A stretch of DNA of 60,061 nt from Bacteroidota bacterium (lineage in GTDB: Bacteria; Bacteroidota; Bacteroidia; Flavobacteriales; Flavobacteriaceae): NCBI GenBank assembly GCA_018829465.1, contig JAHJTN010000003.1:1-60061 (forward strand), given 5' to 3'. The notes under the pieces are model-generated. The model made no database searches. It was not told the DNA's origin and saw nothing but the letters and a program-made list of their open reading frames with translations. Below, piece by piece: positions 34,330-44,861 of the stretch. The position numbers and the translations under genes are program-made. Each line of letters starts with the position of its first letter. The stretch's first letter is position 1.

Positions 34330-36057
34330 ATGACTCAAAAGGCAATTGTTTGTGCAACAATATTAATCATTACGACTTGGCAAATGCAGCTATTTGCACA
34401 AGAAAAAGACACCAAAAAAATAGAAACCGAAATCGTTCAGGTTGAAAAATCGTACGAACCGGCCTTACGCGAAGCTGTCAGAATTCGCCAACAGGCCCGA
34501 ATGGATTCGCTCACATCCAGCAAAATCCCAATACAATACCATTTTAAAACCTTTGCGGTTGCTTCCACTTTTATCCCTGCTAAGGCCAAACCTTCGCCTC
34601 CGCCTAGGGCCGCGCGCGAAAAACTGTTTAGCCACTATGCCGCTTTTGGCGCAGGAAGTTTTGCCAATGTAGAAGCAGATTTCTACGGCAGTTGGGAACT
34701 CAACCGATCGCAAAGTATGTCCTACTACCTAAACCACAAATCTTCTCAGGGCGGCATCAGCGGCATCCGCTTAGACGACGATTATTACGACACCCAATTG
34801 GGTGCCGACTTTCTCAGCGAATCTCAAGACCAAACCTATGCTGGCTTTGTAAAATTGCAACATCAAAACTACAATTGGTATGGCTTGCCCAATGTGGGAT
34901 TTTCCCCGGAAACGCTTTCCGGCATAGACGAATCACAAACCTATTTCGGCATCAATCTGGGTGGTGAAGTTACTTTTGAGCGTGCAAGAGTCCATAATAT
35001 ATATGCCTCGTATCAAGGCTTTTTTGATGATTTCAGCAGCGCTGAACACCAACTGACTGCTTCTACAAATTTTGACCTGCGCGTCAGCGATTACAACCTC
35101 AAATGGCTTTTGGATATAGACCTGGTAAACGGCAGTTTTGACCAAAATTTTGACGGCAGTTCCGACTTGTCTTACAACACACTGAATATAGGTATTTGGC
35201 CAAGCTACCGTTACGACAAAAACGACTTTACGGCTGATATTGGCATCGGTTTGGTAGGCAGTTTTGACACTGAAAACAGCGACACCAATGTCAACATTTA
35301 CCCCAACATCGATTGGACTTATCGTCCGGCAGGCGATTTGTTTTGGGCTTTTGGCGGCTTTAAAGGTAAGTTGACACAAAATACCTATTATAATTTTGCA
35401 CAAAACAATTTCTTTGTTTCACCCACGCTGACGGTGCGTCCTACAGATACCAATTTTGACATTCACGCGGGCGTTTCGGGCAAGTTTGTTTCTTTTTTGC
35501 GCTACGAATTAAAAGTTTCATACGCAGACCAAACCAATTATGCTTTCTACAAACTGAATCCATTGCAATCGACAAACCCGACGGAAGGTTATCAATTTGG
35601 CAATTCCTTTCAGGTAGTTTACGACGATTTGGAAACCCTAAAGCTGTCGGGCAGTTTGCATGCCGATTTTCAGAAAACTTCGTTGTCTTTGCTGGCGGAA
35701 GTGTTTGATTATTCACAAGATTCGGAGGCCGAACCGTGGAATTTACCCGAAGTAAAAATCACTTTTACAGGACAGTATGCTTTAAACAAGCAGTGGAAAT
35801 TGGGGGCAGATATTTTTTTTGTAGGCGAACGCATGGATGCATTTACCACCACAGATCCAAATTTTCTAAATGCGGTTCCGGTAAACTTGGACAGTTATTT
35901 GGACATCAACCTCAGAGGCGACTACAAATACGACAGCCGTTGGTCGTTTTTTGGTCGCATCAACAACCTGACAGGGCAAGATTATGAACGCTTTGCCAAT
36001 TTTGAAGTGCAAGGCATTCAGTTTATGGCCGGTGCAAGCTATCGTTTCGACTTGTAA
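34330..36057 (+). CDS. Outer-membrane beta-barrel protein, TonB-receptor-barrel-like without plug
   Basis: 575 residues with a signal peptide ending QLFAQ. The segment after it contains a short charged, proline-rich linker (AKAKPSPPPRAAREK), then many amphipathic strands ending in SYRFDL with a terminal-aromatic-rich beta signal. The features WSFFGRINNLTGQDYERF and the C-terminal strand are like TonB-dependent receptor barrels, but no plug domain or TonB box is present. It is coupled to the TPR gene. Role unknown; a transport or assembly partner is plausible. Confidence 0.78.
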   Translation: MTQKAIVCATILIITTWQMQLFAQEKDTKKIETEIVQVEKSYEPALREAVRIRQQARMDSLTSSKIPIQYHFKTFAVASTFIPAKAKPSPPPRAAREKLFSHYAAFGAGSFANVEADFYGSWELNRSQSMSYYLNHKSSQGGISGIRLDDDYYDTQLGADFLSESQDQTYAGFVKLQHQNYNWYGLPNVGFSPETLSGIDESQTYFGINLGGEVTFERARVHNIYASYQGFFDDFSSAEHQLTASTNFDLRVSDYNLKWLLDIDLVNGSFDQNFDGSSDLSYNTLNIGIWPSYRYDKNDFTADIGIGLVGSFDTENSDTNVNIYPNIDWTYRPAGDLFWAFGGFKGKLTQNTYYNFAQNNFFVSPTLTVRPTDTNFDIHAGVSGKFVSFLRYELKVSYADQTNYAFYKLNPLQSTNPTEGYQFGNSFQVVYDDLETLKLSGSLHADFQKTSLSLLAEVFDYSQDSEAEPWNLPEVKITFTGQYALNKQWKLGADIFFVGERMDAFTTTDPNFLNAVPVNLDSYLDINLRGDYKYDSRWSFFGRINNLTGQDYERFANFEVQGIQFMAGASYRFDL

Positions 36058-36074
36058 GTTCTAAGCTGTGGCCA

Positions 36075-36095
36075 TTGGGCAGCTAAAAAGCCCAA
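36075..36095. terminator. Weak hairpin between convergent genes
   Basis: TTGGGC (36075-36080) pairs with GCCCAA (36090-36095), loop of nine. There is no clear T run on either strand. It sits between the barrel gene and the convergent carboxyltransferase gene and may end one of the transcripts. Confidence 0.35.
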
Positions 36096-36134
36096 ACATA
36101 ATTTCCAAACCGATTCAAATTTTGAACTGACGAT

Positions 36135-37676
36135 TTACAGTGGTATGTTTCCGTGTTTTTTGTCCAATCTGTGTACCCTTTTATTTTCGAGGGTTTTAAA
36201 GGCTTTTATGAGTTTGCGTCTAGATTCGTTTGGCAAAATCACTTCATCTATAAAACCCCTGCGAGCAGCCCGGAAAGGATTCGCAAATTTTTCTGCGTAT
36301 TCGGCTTCTTTTTCTTGAAGTTTTTCCGCCGGATTGTCTGCCGTGGAAATTTCATTCCTAAAAATAATTTCGCTGGCACCCTTGGCGCCCATCACGGCAA
36401 TTTCGGCGGTGGGCCACGCAAAATTGTAGTCTGCGCCTATGTGTTTGGAGTTCATCACATCATACGCGCCACCATAGGCTTTTCGGGTGATGAGTGTTAC
36501 ACGTGGCACGGTGGCCTCGCTAAAAGCATAGAGCAGTTTGGCCCCGTGCAAGATAATGCCGTTCCATTCCTGGTCTGTGCCCGGCAAGAAGCCCGGTACA
36601 TCTACCAATACCAAAAGTGGGATGTTGAAACAGTCGCAAAATCGAACAAATCGGGCGGCTTTTTTAGAGCTGTTGACGTCCAAAACACCGGCTAACGACA
36701 TGGGTTGGTTGGCCACGATACCAATACTTTTTCCGGCCAAACGGGCAAAACCAACCAAAATATTATCGCCGTAATTTTCGTGGATTTCAAAGAAAGAATC
36801 TGCATCCATCAGTCCGGAAACCACGCGTTTCATATCGTAGGGTATATTGCTACTGCCCGGTATGATATTATCCAGCTCATACCTGTATTCATCAGACAAA
36901 TTGTAGGCAATATCGGGCGTTTTTTCTCGGTTGTTTTGTGGAATAAACGACAACAGTGTTTTAATTTTTTCCAAACAATCTACATCGTTCAAAGCCGTAA
37001 GGTGCGTTACACCCGACTTGGTTGCGTGGGTTTGTGCACCCCCCAAGTCTTCGGAACTCACATCTTCGTTGGTGACCGTTTTAACCACATTTGGACCGGT
37101 GACAAACATATAACTTGTCTTTTCTACCATAATGGTAAAATCGGTCATGGCAGGTGAATAGACCGCCCCGCCGGCACATGGACCCATAATGGCAGACAAT
37201 TGCGGAATTACGCCACTGACCTGTACATTTCTGTAAAAAATATCTGCATAGCCTCCAAGCGACTTTACGCCCTCTTGAATGCGCGCACCACCGGAATCGT
37301 TCAGCCCAATGAGGGGTGCTCCGTTTTGAACCGCCAAATCCATGATTTTACAAATTTTTTCTGCGTGGGTCTCAGAGAGTGAACCGCCAAAAACAGTAAA
37401 ATCTTGGGCATAAACATAGACCAACCGGCCGTGTATGGTTCCATGGCCGGTAACAACGCCGTCTCCAAAATAAATTTCGTCTTCCATGCCGAAATCCGTG
37501 CAACGGTGCGTGACCAACATCCCTATTTCTTCAAAAGAATTTTCATCCAACAGGTATTGAATGCGTTCGCGCGCAGTAAGTTTCTTCTTTTCGTGTTGCT
37601 TGGCAATGCGTTTTTCACCACCACCCAAAAGTGCCAATGCTTGACGGGCTTCTAACTTTTTTAAATTATCTGACAT
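36135..37676 (-). CDS. pccB: Acyl-CoA carboxylase carboxyltransferase subunit, propionyl-CoA type
   Basis: 513 residues. It transfers CO2 from carboxybiotin to an acyl-CoA. Both crotonase-like halves are present: [11 protein letters not shown] and [16 protein letters not shown] in the first, [16 protein letters not shown] and [17 protein letters not shown] in the second. The aspartate in GGAYDVM is the residue associated with propionyl/acetyl-CoA specificity in actinobacterial PccB. With the biotin carboxylase and BCCP genes upstream it completes a carboxylase, so propionyl-CoA to methylmalonyl-CoA is the likely reaction. Confidence 0.9.
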   Translation of the reverse strand: MSDNLKKLEARQALALLGGGEKRIAKQHEKKKLTARERIQYLLDENSFEEIGMLVTHRCTDFGMEDEIYFGDGVVTGHGTIHGRLVYVYAQDFTVFGGSLSETHAEKICKIMDLAVQNGAPLIGLNDSGGARIQEGVKSLGGYADIFYRNVQVSGVIPQLSAIMGPCAGGAVYSPAMTDFTIMVEKTSYMFVTGPNVVKTVTNEDVSSEDLGGAQTHATKSGVTHLTALNDVDCLEKIKTLLSFIPQNNREKTPDIAYNLSDEYRYELDNIIPGSSNIPYDMKRVVSGLMDADSFFEIHENYGDNILVGFARLAGKSIGIVANQPMSLAGVLDVNSSKKAARFVRFCDCFNIPLLVLVDVPGFLPGTDQEWNGIILHGAKLLYAFSEATVPRVTLITRKAYGGAYDVMNSKHIGADYNFAWPTAEIAVMGAKGASEIIFRNEISTADNPAEKLQEKEAEYAEKFANPFRAARRGFIDEVILPNESRRKLIKAFKTLENKRVHRLDKKHGNIPL

Positions 37677-37709
37677 AGAAAAAGGTTTATCATTGAGAAA
37701 ATTCGCATG

Positions 37710-39152
37710 CTATGATTGATGTACTCGGAGTATCTGTTTGTCATCCAAAAATGCTTTTAGAGCAAGCTGCGCAGCCATTTGCGCGCGTCTTTCTTGTTCG
37801 GCCAATAACATCTCGGGCTGGAAGTATTTTTTGACAAAATGCGTATCAAAATTTCCTGACACAAAGGCAGGATGTTCACAGACAAATTTTCCGAATGGCA
37901 ATGTAGTTTGAACGCCTTTGACTTCGTATTGATCGATGGCCTCTATCATTTTTGTGATAGCTTCTCTGCGGGTTTTTCCGTAGGTGACCAGTTTTGACAG
38001 CATGGGATCGTAATAAATTGGCACTTCCATACCTTCTTCAAAACCGTTATCTACCCTAATATTTTCTCCGGTTGGCAATTTGTAACGCTCCAAAACACCG
38101 ATGCTGGGCATAAAATTTTCCAAGGGATCTTCTGCGTACACCCGGAGTTCGAGCGCGTGTCCATTAAGGGTGATGTCATCTTGCTTAAAAGGCAATGCTT
38201 TGCCTTCGGCGATGTCTATTTGCAAAGCCACCAAATCTAAACCCGTAATCCATTCCGTGACAGGATGTTCTACTTGCAAACGGGTATTCATTTCCAGAAA
38301 ATAAAAATTGCGTTGGTCGTCCATTAGGAATTCGACCGTGCCGGCACCTAAATAGTCACAAGACTTAGCTACTTGAACGGCCGCTTCGCCCATTTGCTTG
38401 CGCAAATCGGGAGTTAGGATAGCTGAAGGTGCCTCCTCCAATACTTTTTGGTGTCTTCGTTGCACGCTACACTCTCTTTCAAAAAGGTGAACCACATTTC
38501 CGTGGCTGTCTGCCAACACCTGAACTTCTATGTGCCTGGGAGAGGAAACATATTTTTCGATAAAAACCGAACCATCGCCAAAAGAAGCCTTTGCTTCGCT
38601 TACCGCGCGTTCCATTTGCGACACAAAATCTGAGGCTTTTTCTACGATTCGCATGCCTTTTCCACCGCCACCGGCCGAGGCTTTTATCAAAATTGGAAAG
38701 CCTATTTTTGTAGCAATTTCTCGAGCTTCTTCAATGTTATCTACGGCTGTGTCTGTTCCCGGAACCATGGGAATGTTGTATTTTTTGACCGCTTCTTTAG
38801 CGGCTAGCTTGCTGCCCATCATACGGATAGCTTTCGGTTTGGGGCCAATAAAGATGAGTCCGTTTTTTTCGACCATTTCCGAGAAGACAGCGTTTTCACT
38901 CAAAAAACCATAACCGGGATGAATAGCATCTGCGCCGGTTTGCTTGGCAGCGTCTATGATTTTTTCCATACACAAATACGACTCGGAAGATGGCGGATTT
39001 CCAATACAAACGGCCTGATCTGCAAACCTGACGTGAGGGGCATCTCTGTCTGCCGCAGAAAAAACGGCTACGGTTTTGATGCCTAACTTTTTAGCTGTTC
39101 GCATTACCCGAATGGCAATTTCGCCTCTGTTGGCAACTAATATTTTGTTCAT
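37710..39152 (-). CDS. Biotin carboxylase subunit of acyl-CoA carboxylase
   Basis: 480 residues from the ATG at 39152 (MNKILVANRGEIAIRVMR), the universal start of biotin carboxylases; the frame is open another 13 codons upstream. ATP-grasp motifs GGGGKGMR, EKYVSSPRHIEVQV and ERECSVQRRHQK, and the active site EMNTRLQVEHPVTE are present. It carboxylates biotin on the adjacent BCCP using ATP and bicarbonate. The spacing to pccB is 33 nt, and the BCCP gene lies 69 nt upstream on the same strand. Confidence 0.94.
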   Translation of the reverse strand: MNKILVANRGEIAIRVMRTAKKLGIKTVAVFSAADRDAPHVRFADQAVCIGNPPSSESYLCMEKIIDAAKQTGADAIHPGYGFLSENAVFSEMVEKNGLIFIGPKPKAIRMMGSKLAAKEAVKKYNIPMVPGTDTAVDNIEEAREIATKIGFPILIKASAGGGGKGMRIVEKASDFVSQMERAVSEAKASFGDGSVFIEKYVSSPRHIEVQVLADSHGNVVHLFERECSVQRRHQKVLEEAPSAILTPDLRKQMGEAAVQVAKSCDYLGAGTVEFLMDDQRNFYFLEMNTRLQVEHPVTEWITGLDLVALQIDIAEGKALPFKQDDITLNGHALELRVYAEDPLENFMPSIGVLERYKLPTGENIRVDNGFEEGMEVPIYYDPMLSKLVTYGKTRREAITKMIEAIDQYEVKGVQTTLPFGKFVCEHPAFVSGNFDTHFVKKYFQPEMLLAEQERRAQMAAQLALKAFLDDKQILRVHQS

Positions 39153-39221
39153 TTGCTGTTTTTTTTTATAATGTATAGCTTCACTTGCCACTTTTTTTGA
39201 CAGATTCGTTCTTTGATATAA

Positions 39222-39692
39222 TTAGTCTATCTCTATTAGCAATTGCAACTTACCAACCGTATCTCCAATGTCTACTTTGATGCCTTTAACCACGCCATCG
39301 CCCTTGGCGACAAGCGTATTTTCCATTTTCATGGCTTCGAGAGTCAGTAGCGGATCGCCTTGTTTGACTTGTTGTCCTTCAGATACGGAAACTTGTACAA
39401 TCCTGCCCGGCATAGGCGCAATCACATCACTCGCTTCGTGAGCTGAAGCTGTACCAAGACCTAAATTTTCAATCAATAAATCCAAAGTATCTTGTATTTC
39501 TACTTCAAAAGTTTCTCCATTTAATTTGAAGCGGTAAGTCTTTTGGTTAAAATCTCGTTCTAGCCATTCAATATCTATGGATTCGGAATTGTATAGAAGG
39601 TGGTTTTTACTTACGTCCAAATTTTGAACGTCTTGTGGATTGAGTAAAATGCTGTGAGATTGGTTGACCAAGAGTTTGTAAGTAGTTGACAT
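39222..39692 (-). CDS. Biotin carboxyl carrier protein
   Basis: 156 residues. The C-terminal biotinyl domain has the biotin lysine K122 in LEAMKMENTLVA. The N-terminal 80 residues form the linker/BT-like domain seen in propionyl-CoA carboxylases of Bacteroidota. As the first gene of the set BCCP, biotin carboxylase, carboxyltransferase, it shows that the holoenzyme is encoded by three separate genes. Confidence 0.93.
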   Translation of the reverse strand: MSTTYKLLVNQSHSILLNPQDVQNLDVSKNHLLYNSESIDIEWLERDFNQKTYRFKLNGETFEVEIQDTLDLLIENLGLGTASAHEASDVIAPMPGRIVQVSVSEGQQVKQGDPLLTLEAMKMENTLVAKGDGVVKGIKVDIGDTVGKLQLLIEID

Positions 39693-39830
39693 AAATGCAT
39701 TTTTTTGACATTCAAATTTAAGAATAAGATTGTGATTTCGGAGCCATTTTTAGCATTTTAACCTAAAATAGGTTTTCCAATTCTATGCATTGAGTATATT
39801 TACGCTGCTATTTTTTAAAACTTAATTTAA

Positions 39831-40361
39831 ATGGATGACATCACGCTTCGACTGCTGATTTTAATTCTGATTCCAACGCTGCTATTGGGCTTTTTGGTTT
39901 TTTATTTCACTCGGCAGTTTTTTGAAAATCAAAACAAAAAAATGCGTTTAGATTACCTTCAAAATACGGCTAAGGAAGTACGCCCGCTTCGCCTTCAAGC
40001 CTACGAACGCATGACGCTGTATTTGGAACGCATCGCACCGGCAAAACTCATCGCAAGGACACATTCGGATTCCAACAATTCATCCGATTATCTCCAATTG
40101 CTTACGCAGCAAATTGAGCAAGAATTTGAACACAATTTGGCGCAGCAAATCTACATCAGCGATACTTGTTGGAATCTGATTCGAACCGCTAAAAACACCA
40201 CCATCAACCAACTCAGAAACGCATTGACAGAAGACAAAGAAACCAGTGGCAATGATATGCGCGAACTCCTCTTGTACAAACTTTCCAATGTGGAACCTCC
40301 CTCCTACGTGGCGTTGCGATTCCTAAAAGAGGAAGTTATCCAATATTTAAACGGAAATTAA
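39831..40361 (+). CDS. Membrane-anchored protein of unknown function
   Basis: 176 residues. One N-terminal transmembrane helix (LLILILIPTLLLGFLVFYF) is followed by a cytoplasmic helical domain rich in Q, E and R (LQAYERMTLYLERIAPAKLIAR; LQLLTQQIEQEF). I recognise it as a Bacteroidota-specific conserved protein type (possibly the DUF7935 group), without known function. It lies 10 nt before the T9SS protein gene and may be cotranscribed with it. Confidence 0.65.
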   Translation: MDDITLRLLILILIPTLLLGFLVFYFTRQFFENQNKKMRLDYLQNTAKEVRPLRLQAYERMTLYLERIAPAKLIARTHSDSNNSSDYLQLLTQQIEQEFEHNLAQQIYISDTCWNLIRTAKNTTINQLRNALTEDKETSGNDMRELLLYKLSNVEPPSYVALRFLKEEVIQYLNGN

Positions 40362-40371
40362 TCTTCTTTTT

Positions 40372-43209
40372 TTGAAAGCATCATTTTCAATATACAAAAC
40401 TGCCAGTCAGTTATTTACAAAGAGAAACATCAGCATGTTTTGTTTTGTTTGTTTTCAATTGGCCCAGGCGCAGTTGGAAACAGCCAATTGGTATTTTGGC
40501 CGCAACGCCGGTATTCGTTTTGATCCTATTTCCGGAACCGTATCTGCAGTAACAGACGGTAGGCTCGTCACGCTTGAAGGTTGTGCTTCGATTTCGGATC
40601 GCTCCGGAAACTTGTTGTTTTATACTGATGGCGTGACTGTTTTCAACAGAAACCATCAGGTGATGGCCAACGGCAGCGGTTTAAACGGTGATTTTTCAAG
40701 TACACAATCTGCCATCATACTGCCAAAGCCCAATGATCCAAATATCTATTATATTTTTACGGTAGATGAACCGCACCACCTCAATGCCGATGGAAACCCG
40801 CAGACTGCTGATCCGCAAGGCGATGATATAAATCACGGATTAAATTACAGCGTGGTTGACATGCGCTTATCCGGCGGTAACGGCGCGATTGTATCGGGGC
40901 AAAAAAACATTCCCCTCGTCACTTACAACATCAGCGATGCTACCGAATCGGCCTTTAAAAGTGCCGAAAAAATTACGGCTGTCAGGGCAGCAGATTGTAA
41001 ATCTATTTGGATTATATCACATTTTGTAGATCGTTTTTACGCTTTCAAAGTAGGTGAAAATGGTGTAGATGATGTGCCGGTGGTTTCTCAATTGCCGCCT
41101 GTAAATCCATTGAGCGGTTATCGGAGAAACGCCTTGGGTTATTTAAAAGCATCTCCAGATGGAGGCAAATTGGGTATTGCGCATTTCGGTTTTGCCACGG
41201 AAAGGGGTGGTGACGGACCCGGCGGCATTTATTTATACGATTTTGACAATGATACCGGCTTGGTTTCAAATCCTATTACATTATATGAAGGGGATTCTCC
41301 TTACGGTATAGAGTTTTCGCCCGACGGCACTAAAATGTACGCTTCCCTGAATTTGGGTTTTGCAGGTGAGGGTCCGGCACTTATTTTTCAATACAATCTT
41401 TTGAGTCCGGACATTCGAGCTTCGCAGGCAACCATAAATATGTCAACGGTTTTCGAAGCACCTTCACTGCAGATTGGTTTGGACAACAAAATTTATGTCT
41501 CCCAACTCAATTTTGACGATTTTCAATCGGGGAAATACCTAAGTATCATTGAAAATCCGAATGCCCCTGCTACAGCTATAAATTTCATCACCAATGGTAT
41601 TTTTCTCGATATCGGCAACAACAACCAACACCTTTCACAAATTGGACTGCCACCTTTTGTACAATCTTTTTTCAGCAACCGAATAGATATTATTCGAAAC
41701 GGGCAAAGCAGCCAAAACCTTCCGCTTTGCGAAGGAGCATCCTTCACTTTTAGCGCCGACACCATCGCAGGTGCTGTTTATACTTGGTCAAAAGACGATG
41801 TAATCCTTCCGGAAACCGGTCCTTCATTAACGCTCAACAACGTGCAGGCTTCCGACCAAGGTATTTACAGGGTTAGCATCGACCTGCAAGATGGCAGTTG
41901 CCCTTTGGAGGGTGAAGCAGCACTTCAAGTGATTTCACTGTCGCAGACGCAAGATGCAACTTTGGTGCAATGTGACCCCGATGCTGACGGGCAAACACTT
42001 TTCGACTTATCGTTGGCGATTGCAGATATTCTAAACGGACAAAGTGGCATTGGCATTACATTCCACACGAGTGCAGACGATGCCACAAACAATGTAAACC
42101 CTGTGAGCAACCTAAACTTTGAAAACACAATTGCGCCACAAGTTGTGTACGCACGTGTGGAAGCCAACGCATCGGGCTGTTTCGCAGTGCGGGAAGTACG
42201 ACTCGAAATTTCTTCTGATATGGCAAGTGACGCTACATTAGAAGTTTGCGATGATGACGGCACCGCAGACGGTTTTGCACAGTTCGATTTGTCGCAGGCA
42301 GATGCTACTGTACTAAATGGTTTGGCTTCCGGTCTTTCTATTTCATATTACCTCACCCAAGAAGACGCCTTGGTTCAAAACAATCCGTTACCGCGATTGT
42401 ATCGCAATGTTTCACCTAATACGCAAATCGTTTACGCACGGGTCAGCAGTCAAAACAATTGTGTAGATATTGCAGAAATTACGCTACAAGTAAGACCCTT
42501 ACCTGTTTTACCTCCTGATGAAACCCGCATCATTTGTCTAAATGCCAACGCACCCACTGTATTAAACGCAGGCGTGAATCCGGCACAAGTGGGCAATTTT
42601 ACCTATTTGTGGAATACCGGTGAAACCTCGCCTTCCATACGCGTTTCCCAAGCCGGCTCATTCAGCGTGATTGTGACCAATGTGTATGGTTGCTCCGCGG
42701 TGCGTAATTTCACCCTAAACGGATCGGATGTGGCTAACATCACTGAGATTGCCATAGAAGACTTAACAGATAACAATCGGGTTGAGGTTTTTGTATCGGG
42801 GATAGGCGATTACGAATTCGCTCTTGATTTTGAAGAAGGTCCCTATCAAGACAGTGCTGTTTTTGAAAATGTTTTGTCCGGATTTCATACTGTATTTGTT
42901 AGAGATAAAAACGGTTGCGGCATTGTTTCAGAAGAAATTGCCGTACTTGGAATTCCCAAATTTTTCACACCCAACGGCGATGGTTTTAACGACACCTGGC
43001 AGGTAAGAGGGTTGCCTGCTGAGTTGCGTGCCGGCACCAAAATTTTTATTTTTGATCGCTTTGGAAAGTTACTAAAAGATCTGGCACCCAACGGAGTGGG
43101 TTGGGATGGCACCTACCGAAACCAACAGATGCCATCTACAGACTATTGGTATCGCATAGAATTTGCAAACGGACGCTCGGCAAGGGGACATTTTACCTTA
43201 AAGCGATAA
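40372..43209 (+). CDS. T9SS type B cargo with gliding-motility-associated C-terminal domain
   Basis: 945 residues. The first half (NWYFGRNAGIRFD, DGVTVFNRNHQVM, YGIEFSPDGTKMY) matches the PKD/beta-propeller-like front of gliding-associated surface proteins; Ig-like modules follow. The C terminus FFTPNGDGFNDTW...IFDRFGKLLKDL...YRIEFANGR is the type B sorting domain that directs export by the type IX secretion system. I chose the TTG at 40372 because it provides a charged n-region for the signal peptide; the ATG 21 codons later would start inside the hydrophobic part. Likely a surface adhesin or structural protein. Confidence 0.88.
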   Translation: MKASFSIYKTASQLFTKRNISMFCFVCFQLAQAQLETANWYFGRNAGIRFDPISGTVSAVTDGRLVTLEGCASISDRSGNLLFYTDGVTVFNRNHQVMANGSGLNGDFSSTQSAIILPKPNDPNIYYIFTVDEPHHLNADGNPQTADPQGDDINHGLNYSVVDMRLSGGNGAIVSGQKNIPLVTYNISDATESAFKSAEKITAVRAADCKSIWIISHFVDRFYAFKVGENGVDDVPVVSQLPPVNPLSGYRRNALGYLKASPDGGKLGIAHFGFATERGGDGPGGIYLYDFDNDTGLVSNPITLYEGDSPYGIEFSPDGTKMYASLNLGFAGEGPALIFQYNLLSPDIRASQATINMSTVFEAPSLQIGLDNKIYVSQLNFDDFQSGKYLSIIENPNAPATAINFITNGIFLDIGNNNQHLSQIGLPPFVQSFFSNRIDIIRNGQSSQNLPLCEGASFTFSADTIAGAVYTWSKDDVILPETGPSLTLNNVQASDQGIYRVSIDLQDGSCPLEGEAALQVISLSQTQDATLVQCDPDADGQTLFDLSLAIADILNGQSGIGITFHTSADDATNNVNPVSNLNFENTIAPQVVYARVEANASGCFAVREVRLEISSDMASDATLEVCDDDGTADGFAQFDLSQADATVLNGLASGLSISYYLTQEDALVQNNPLPRLYRNVSPNTQIVYARVSSQNNCVDIAEITLQVRPLPVLPPDETRIICLNANAPTVLNAGVNPAQVGNFTYLWNTGETSPSIRVSQAGSFSVIVTNVYGCSAVRNFTLNGSDVANITEIAIEDLTDNNRVEVFVSGIGDYEFALDFEEGPYQDSAVFENVLSGFHTVFVRDKNGCGIVSEEIAVLGIPKFFTPNGDGFNDTWQVRGLPAELRAGTKIFIFDRFGKLLKDLAPNGVGWDGTYRNQQMPSTDYWYRIEFANGRSARGHFTLKR

Positions 43210-43349
43210 TATTAAATTGAGGCTTAAAATGTTCCTTTATGAATTCGCTGAACAGTAAGGATTGTCAAATGTAACTATTTTGTTAACACGACATTATTAC
43301 GCTTAGTGCGATAGAAACCTGCCCCTTAAAAAACCTTAAAAGCAAAAAG

Positions 43350-44222
43350 ATGGACCATCAATCAAAAAGTCATTTATTATTTTTCATTTTACTTTTGTCT
43401 GTATTTTACAGCTGTCAAAAAGCTTCAAAAATCCAAAAATTTCCTTATCACTCCCATTCCACAGAGGCTATTTACAGGTATCGAACGGGTTGGCAGCAAA
43501 TTATGGACGAAGGTTTTTATGGCAAAGCCGAAAAATCTTATCAGAAAGCCATGATTCACGATCCTGATTTTTTAATGGCTAAAAGTGTGTATGCACGTCT
43601 GATTTTAGACACTGATGAGCGGTTGCAACTCTACAAAGAAGTGGAAAACAAAAAGTTGACAGTTACAGGTTACGAACGCATGTTGTTGGATGTCTATCAA
43701 AGTTTGGTAAACTACACCAACCTGCGCGCGCAAAACCATCCCAATGCAAAAGACACCTTACAAAAGACTTTGCAACTTGCCGAGAAAAATTTGGGCAGCA
43801 TCATTCAAAAATACCCGGATGAGATACATATAAAAGCGGAATATATTGAGATTATCCATTCGCTTTACGGAGATCGGGCTGCCTTGGACACTTTGGCAAA
43901 AATCACCACATCTGAGCAACGTTTAAATCCGTTTTTGATGGGTTATGCAGCCGAGTTGGAAGCCAATTTGGGTAATTATGAAACGGCGTTTAGGAAAGCA
44001 GATTCATTGTCTATATTTTTCAAAGATTTGCAGGTACCAAAGCCTCACGTGGTATGGGCATCGCTACATTTTAAAAATAAAAATCTGGAAAAAGCGGCTA
44101 TGGAAATCGATATAGCATATAAAATGGATTCCAGAAACCTAGATGCGTCAAGGCTCAGGACGCGTATTTACGATGCTCTCCAAAAAAAACAAGACAGCAT
44201 TCGGGTACTAAAAAGTTACTAA
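43350..44222 (+). CDS. TPR-repeat lipoprotein
   Basis: 290 residues. Lipoprotein signal with lipobox VFYSC. The mature part has tetratricopeptide-like repeats (GWQQIMDEGFYGKAEKSYQKAM; FLMGYAAELEANLGNYETAFRKA). It probably acts as a periplasmic adaptor. Its stop codon overlaps the convergent WbqC stop by 3 nt (shared CTAA). Confidence 0.78.
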   Translation: MDHQSKSHLLFFILLLSVFYSCQKASKIQKFPYHSHSTEAIYRYRTGWQQIMDEGFYGKAEKSYQKAMIHDPDFLMAKSVYARLILDTDERLQLYKEVENKKLTVTGYERMLLDVYQSLVNYTNLRAQNHPNAKDTLQKTLQLAEKNLGSIIQKYPDEIHIKAEYIEIIHSLYGDRAALDTLAKITTSEQRLNPFLMGYAAELEANLGNYETAFRKADSLSIFFKDLQVPKPHVVWASLHFKNKNLEKAAMEIDIAYKMDSRNLDASRLRTRIYDALQKKQDSIRVLKSY

Positions 44223-44860
44223 GGTCTATACAGAATGGTATTCACGGAAGCGTATTGCCTGTCTAGATAAGGGTTTGCATCCGGGCCTAAATTAAACAGC
44301 AAATCCAAAATACATAAATTGCCAATGTGGGGTTTGTCTTGAAAAACTTGGGTGTAGGTTTCGAAAGTAAAAGTGTGTTTCTTTGAAGCCGCCAAAGGTC
44401 TTATATCTAAAATATCATCAGACAGTTCGGGTGCATAACCAAGCGTTTTTGAAAAGCGTATTTCCCATTTCAACAACTTCATTACCAAATTCATACAAGC
44501 CAAATTCCAGTCTATCAATCGTTCGTGTTCGGTGTGAAATAGCGGATAAAAGTCGTCTTCGTAATATTCAAAGTAAGGCGACGATCGGTAGGCGGCACAA
44601 ATAGATCGCCAATGGTTGGTTTGCCATTCAAAATTATTTTCGAGCAGCACCGCTTCCGATTTTTGTCGGATTCCTTTTCCGTGTTTAATGGGAATATTCA
44701 ACATCAACCTGCCGTTGGCACCATAAATATACATCCGATTGCGGAGGGTTTGCTTTTGGTAGTTGTCATTTACCTCCCAAGTGATATCTGTTGCTTGTTT
44801 TAGGGCGGCAAAATGTGCCACATCGCCAAAATAGACAGGGTGTAAACAAACTGTTTTCAA
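44219..44860 (-). CDS. WbqC-like protein
   Basis: 213 residues. MKTVCLHPVYFGDVAHFAAL and the segment IPIKHGKGIRQK fit the WbqC-like family (found in polysaccharide gene clusters and elsewhere). The start must be TTG (44860), because the next Met is 42 residues in. It begins 1 nt after the lepB stop, so it belongs to the lepB-dapB-DUF5683-parB-parA run. Its biochemical role is not established. Confidence 0.8.
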   Translation of the reverse strand: MKTVCLHPVYFGDVAHFAALKQATDITWEVNDNYQKQTLRNRMYIYGANGRLMLNIPIKHGKGIRQKSEAVLLENNFEWQTNHWRSICAAYRSSPYFEYYEDDFYPLFHTEHERLIDWNLACMNLVMKLLKWEIRFSKTLGYAPELSDDILDIRPLAASKKHTFTFETYTQVFQDKPHIGNLCILDLLFNLGPDANPYLDRQYASVNTILYRP

Positions 44861-44861
44861 C

